This document shows, piece by piece, positions 14,515 through 15,192 of a stretch of DNA of 15,192 nt. The number at the start of each line of letters is the position of its first letter. Position 1 is the first letter of the stretch. The translations under genes and the position numbers were made by a program. The notes under the pieces were generated by a model. That model was given only the letters and a program-made list of their open reading frames with translations, was not told where the DNA came from and ran no database searches. The DNA lies in NCBI GenBank assembly GCA_013362835.1, contig JABFVJ010000290.1, forward strand, positions 1 through 15,192. Reading direction: 5' to 3'. Origin of the DNA: Nonomuraea sp. (GTDB lineage Bacteria > Actinomycetota > Actinomycetes > Streptosporangiales > Streptosporangiaceae).

Positions 14515-14545
14515 CTTTGATACGCGCGCAGCAGGGAGAGGCCCG

Positions 14546-15055
14546 ATGATGCGCCAAGTCCTGCTGCTCAACGCCACCTACGAGCCGCTCACCACGCTCT
14601 CGCTGCACCGCGCCATCGTGCTCGTGCTGCGGGAGAAGGCCGACGTCGTGCACCGCGACGGGCGGGGCGCCCAGCTCCGCTCGGCGAGTTGCACCCTCGA
14701 CGTGCCTTCGGTGATCCGGCTCCGCAGATACGTCCGCATCCCCTACCGGTCTCGCATCCCCCTGACCCGAGCCGCCCTCATGCGGCGCGACGACTACCGC
14801 TGTGCCTACTGCGGGCAGAAGGCCGAGACCATCGATCACGTCATCCCCAGGTCCAGGGGCGGCACCCACACGTGGGAGAACTGCGTCGCCTCGTGCACGA
14901 CCTGTAACCACAGAAAGGCCGACAAATACCTGGAGGAGCTGGGCTGGACGCTCCGCGTCAGCCCGGCGGTGCCGAGAGGCGCCCACTGGAGGCTCATCGG
15001 AGCCTCGCTCGTCGGTGACCCCCAGTGGGCCCCCTATCTGGAGGCCGCGGCCTAA
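14546..15055 (+). CDS. HNH endonuclease
   Basis: A 169-residue protein, the usual size of the stand-alone actinobacterial HNH proteins that begin with an LLLNATYEPLTTLSLHRAIVLVLREKADVV block. The nuclease motif is C-terminal: zinc ligands CAYC (Cys86, Cys89) and CTTC (Cys117, Cys120) frame the Asp97-His98 pair in IDHVIPRSRGG, Asn112 in ENCV, and Asn121-His122 of NHRKADK. It should nick or cut DNA with one metal ion; its biological role is not known to me. There are no restriction-modification, intein or phage genes nearby, so it looks like a resident gene. The ATG at 14546 (or 14549) is served by GGGAGAGG just upstream. It follows a structured leader of about 120 bp. Confidence 0.92.
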   Translation: MMRQVLLLNATYEPLTTLSLHRAIVLVLREKADVVHRDGRGAQLRSASCTLDVPSVIRLRRYVRIPYRSRIPLTRAALMRRDDYRCAYCGQKAETIDHVIPRSRGGTHTWENCVASCTTCNHRKADKYLEELGWTLRVSPAVPRGAHWRLIGASLVGDPQWAPYLEAAA

Positions 15056-15088
15056 CGCCTTTGAACCAGGAGGCCGCCGCCTGTCACC

Positions 15089-15192
15089 ATGACGGGTATG
15101 TGGACCTTCACCTCCGATCCGGAGGAATTCGCCGCGGTCGCCGAGCCGTTCCTGCTCGGCGACCCGGTCGGCAACACGGTCCCCCTGACCGT
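15089..15192 (+). CDS. N-terminus of a probable GNAT-family acetyltransferase (partial)
   Basis: The frame from ATG 15089 stays open to the right edge and reads MTGMWTFTSDPEEFAAVAEPFLLGDPVGNTVPLT. The pattern (short beta strand, a DPEEF helix, then a PFL...NTVPLT strand) is that of actinobacterial GNAT N-acetyltransferase N-termini, but the acetyl-CoA motif lies outside the window, so this is a guess from the first 34 residues. The best ribosome site, AGGAGG at 15068-15073, is 15 nt from this ATG and further from the in-frame ATG at 15098, so the start is unsettled. It lies 33 nt downstream of the HNH gene on the same strand. Confidence 0.55.
   Translation, partial: MTGMWTFTSDPEEFAAVAEPFLLGDPVGNTVPLT

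Noticed and set aside
14400..14545. HEARO/OMEGA-type RNA associated with the HNH gene
   Set aside because: The downstream protein is a small stand-alone HNH protein without the RuvC-like and PLMP parts of IscB, and no transposon ends are present.
14266..14577. N-terminal extension of the peptidase up to 14577
   Set aside because: The extra ~100 residues have no S9A similarity and would run through the predicted promoter; the ATG at 14265 has a ribosome site and a normal family N-terminus.
1..15192. CRISPR array, tRNA/rRNA genes, insertion sequences, prophage or defence islands
   Set aside because: No regular repeat-spacer pattern, no tRNA-like cloverleaf noticed, and no transposase, integrase or defence-type genes other than the single HNH protein.

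Overview
The window is high-GC DNA (roughly 70% by eye) with GC-rich third codon positions, GTG and TTG starts, frequent AGG arginine codons, an F420-dependent luciferase-like oxidoreductase and several genes with almost no 5' leader. Together these point to an actinomycete. Streptosporangiales is a possible home, but that is only an impression from gene content and codon use.

Layout. The left part (1-5131) carries ordinary accessory genes. They are the tail of an unrecognised gene, a NUDIX hydrolase (-), a secreted type I phosphodiesterase/phosphatase with a C-terminal beta domain (+), a TspO/MBR membrane protein (-), and an ArsR repressor (-) divergent from an LLM oxidoreductase (+). A short-chain dehydrogenase (+) follows. 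Two regulatory sites are readable here: a pair of 20-bp operator-like inverted repeats between and inside the ArsR/LLM genes, and a MerR-type promoter (19-bp spacer with internal dyad) that would start the dehydrogenase mRNA exactly at its ATG.

The middle (5134-11047) holds a PiT-family phosphate permease with its DUF47/PhoU-like partner (-), divergent from a tightly packed four-gene unit (+). That unit is a PhnW-like class V aminotransferase, a LysR regulator, a dimethylglycine/sarcosine dehydrogenase-type FAD-GcvT gene, and purU. Every junction is 7 nt or an overlap. The FAD-GcvT gene is clearly damaged, with two apparent internal deletions and a frameshift. The 3' end of the aminotransferase carries a sharply AT-rich patch with foreign-looking codons. 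An intact version of this unit could demethylate an N-methylated amine (one carbon to folate), transaminate the product, and release the one-carbon unit as formate through PurU. The aminophosphonate reading rests on the PhnW-like family and the neighbouring phosphate permease, and is inference.

The right part (11051-15192) has an AraC regulator-VOC protein pair (-), a cytosolic S9A prolyl oligopeptidase (-) with a recognisable promoter, an HNH endonuclease (+) preceded by a strongly structured leader ending in a perfect 22-bp palindrome, and the first codons of a probable GNAT acetyltransferase (+).

No tRNA, rRNA, CRISPR array, insertion sequence or phage gene was seen. No clearly new multi-gene system is demonstrable. 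The most unusual items are the damaged FAD-GcvT operon, the AT-rich patch, the MerR-type leaderless promoter without a MerR gene, the twin ArsR operators and the HNH leader.
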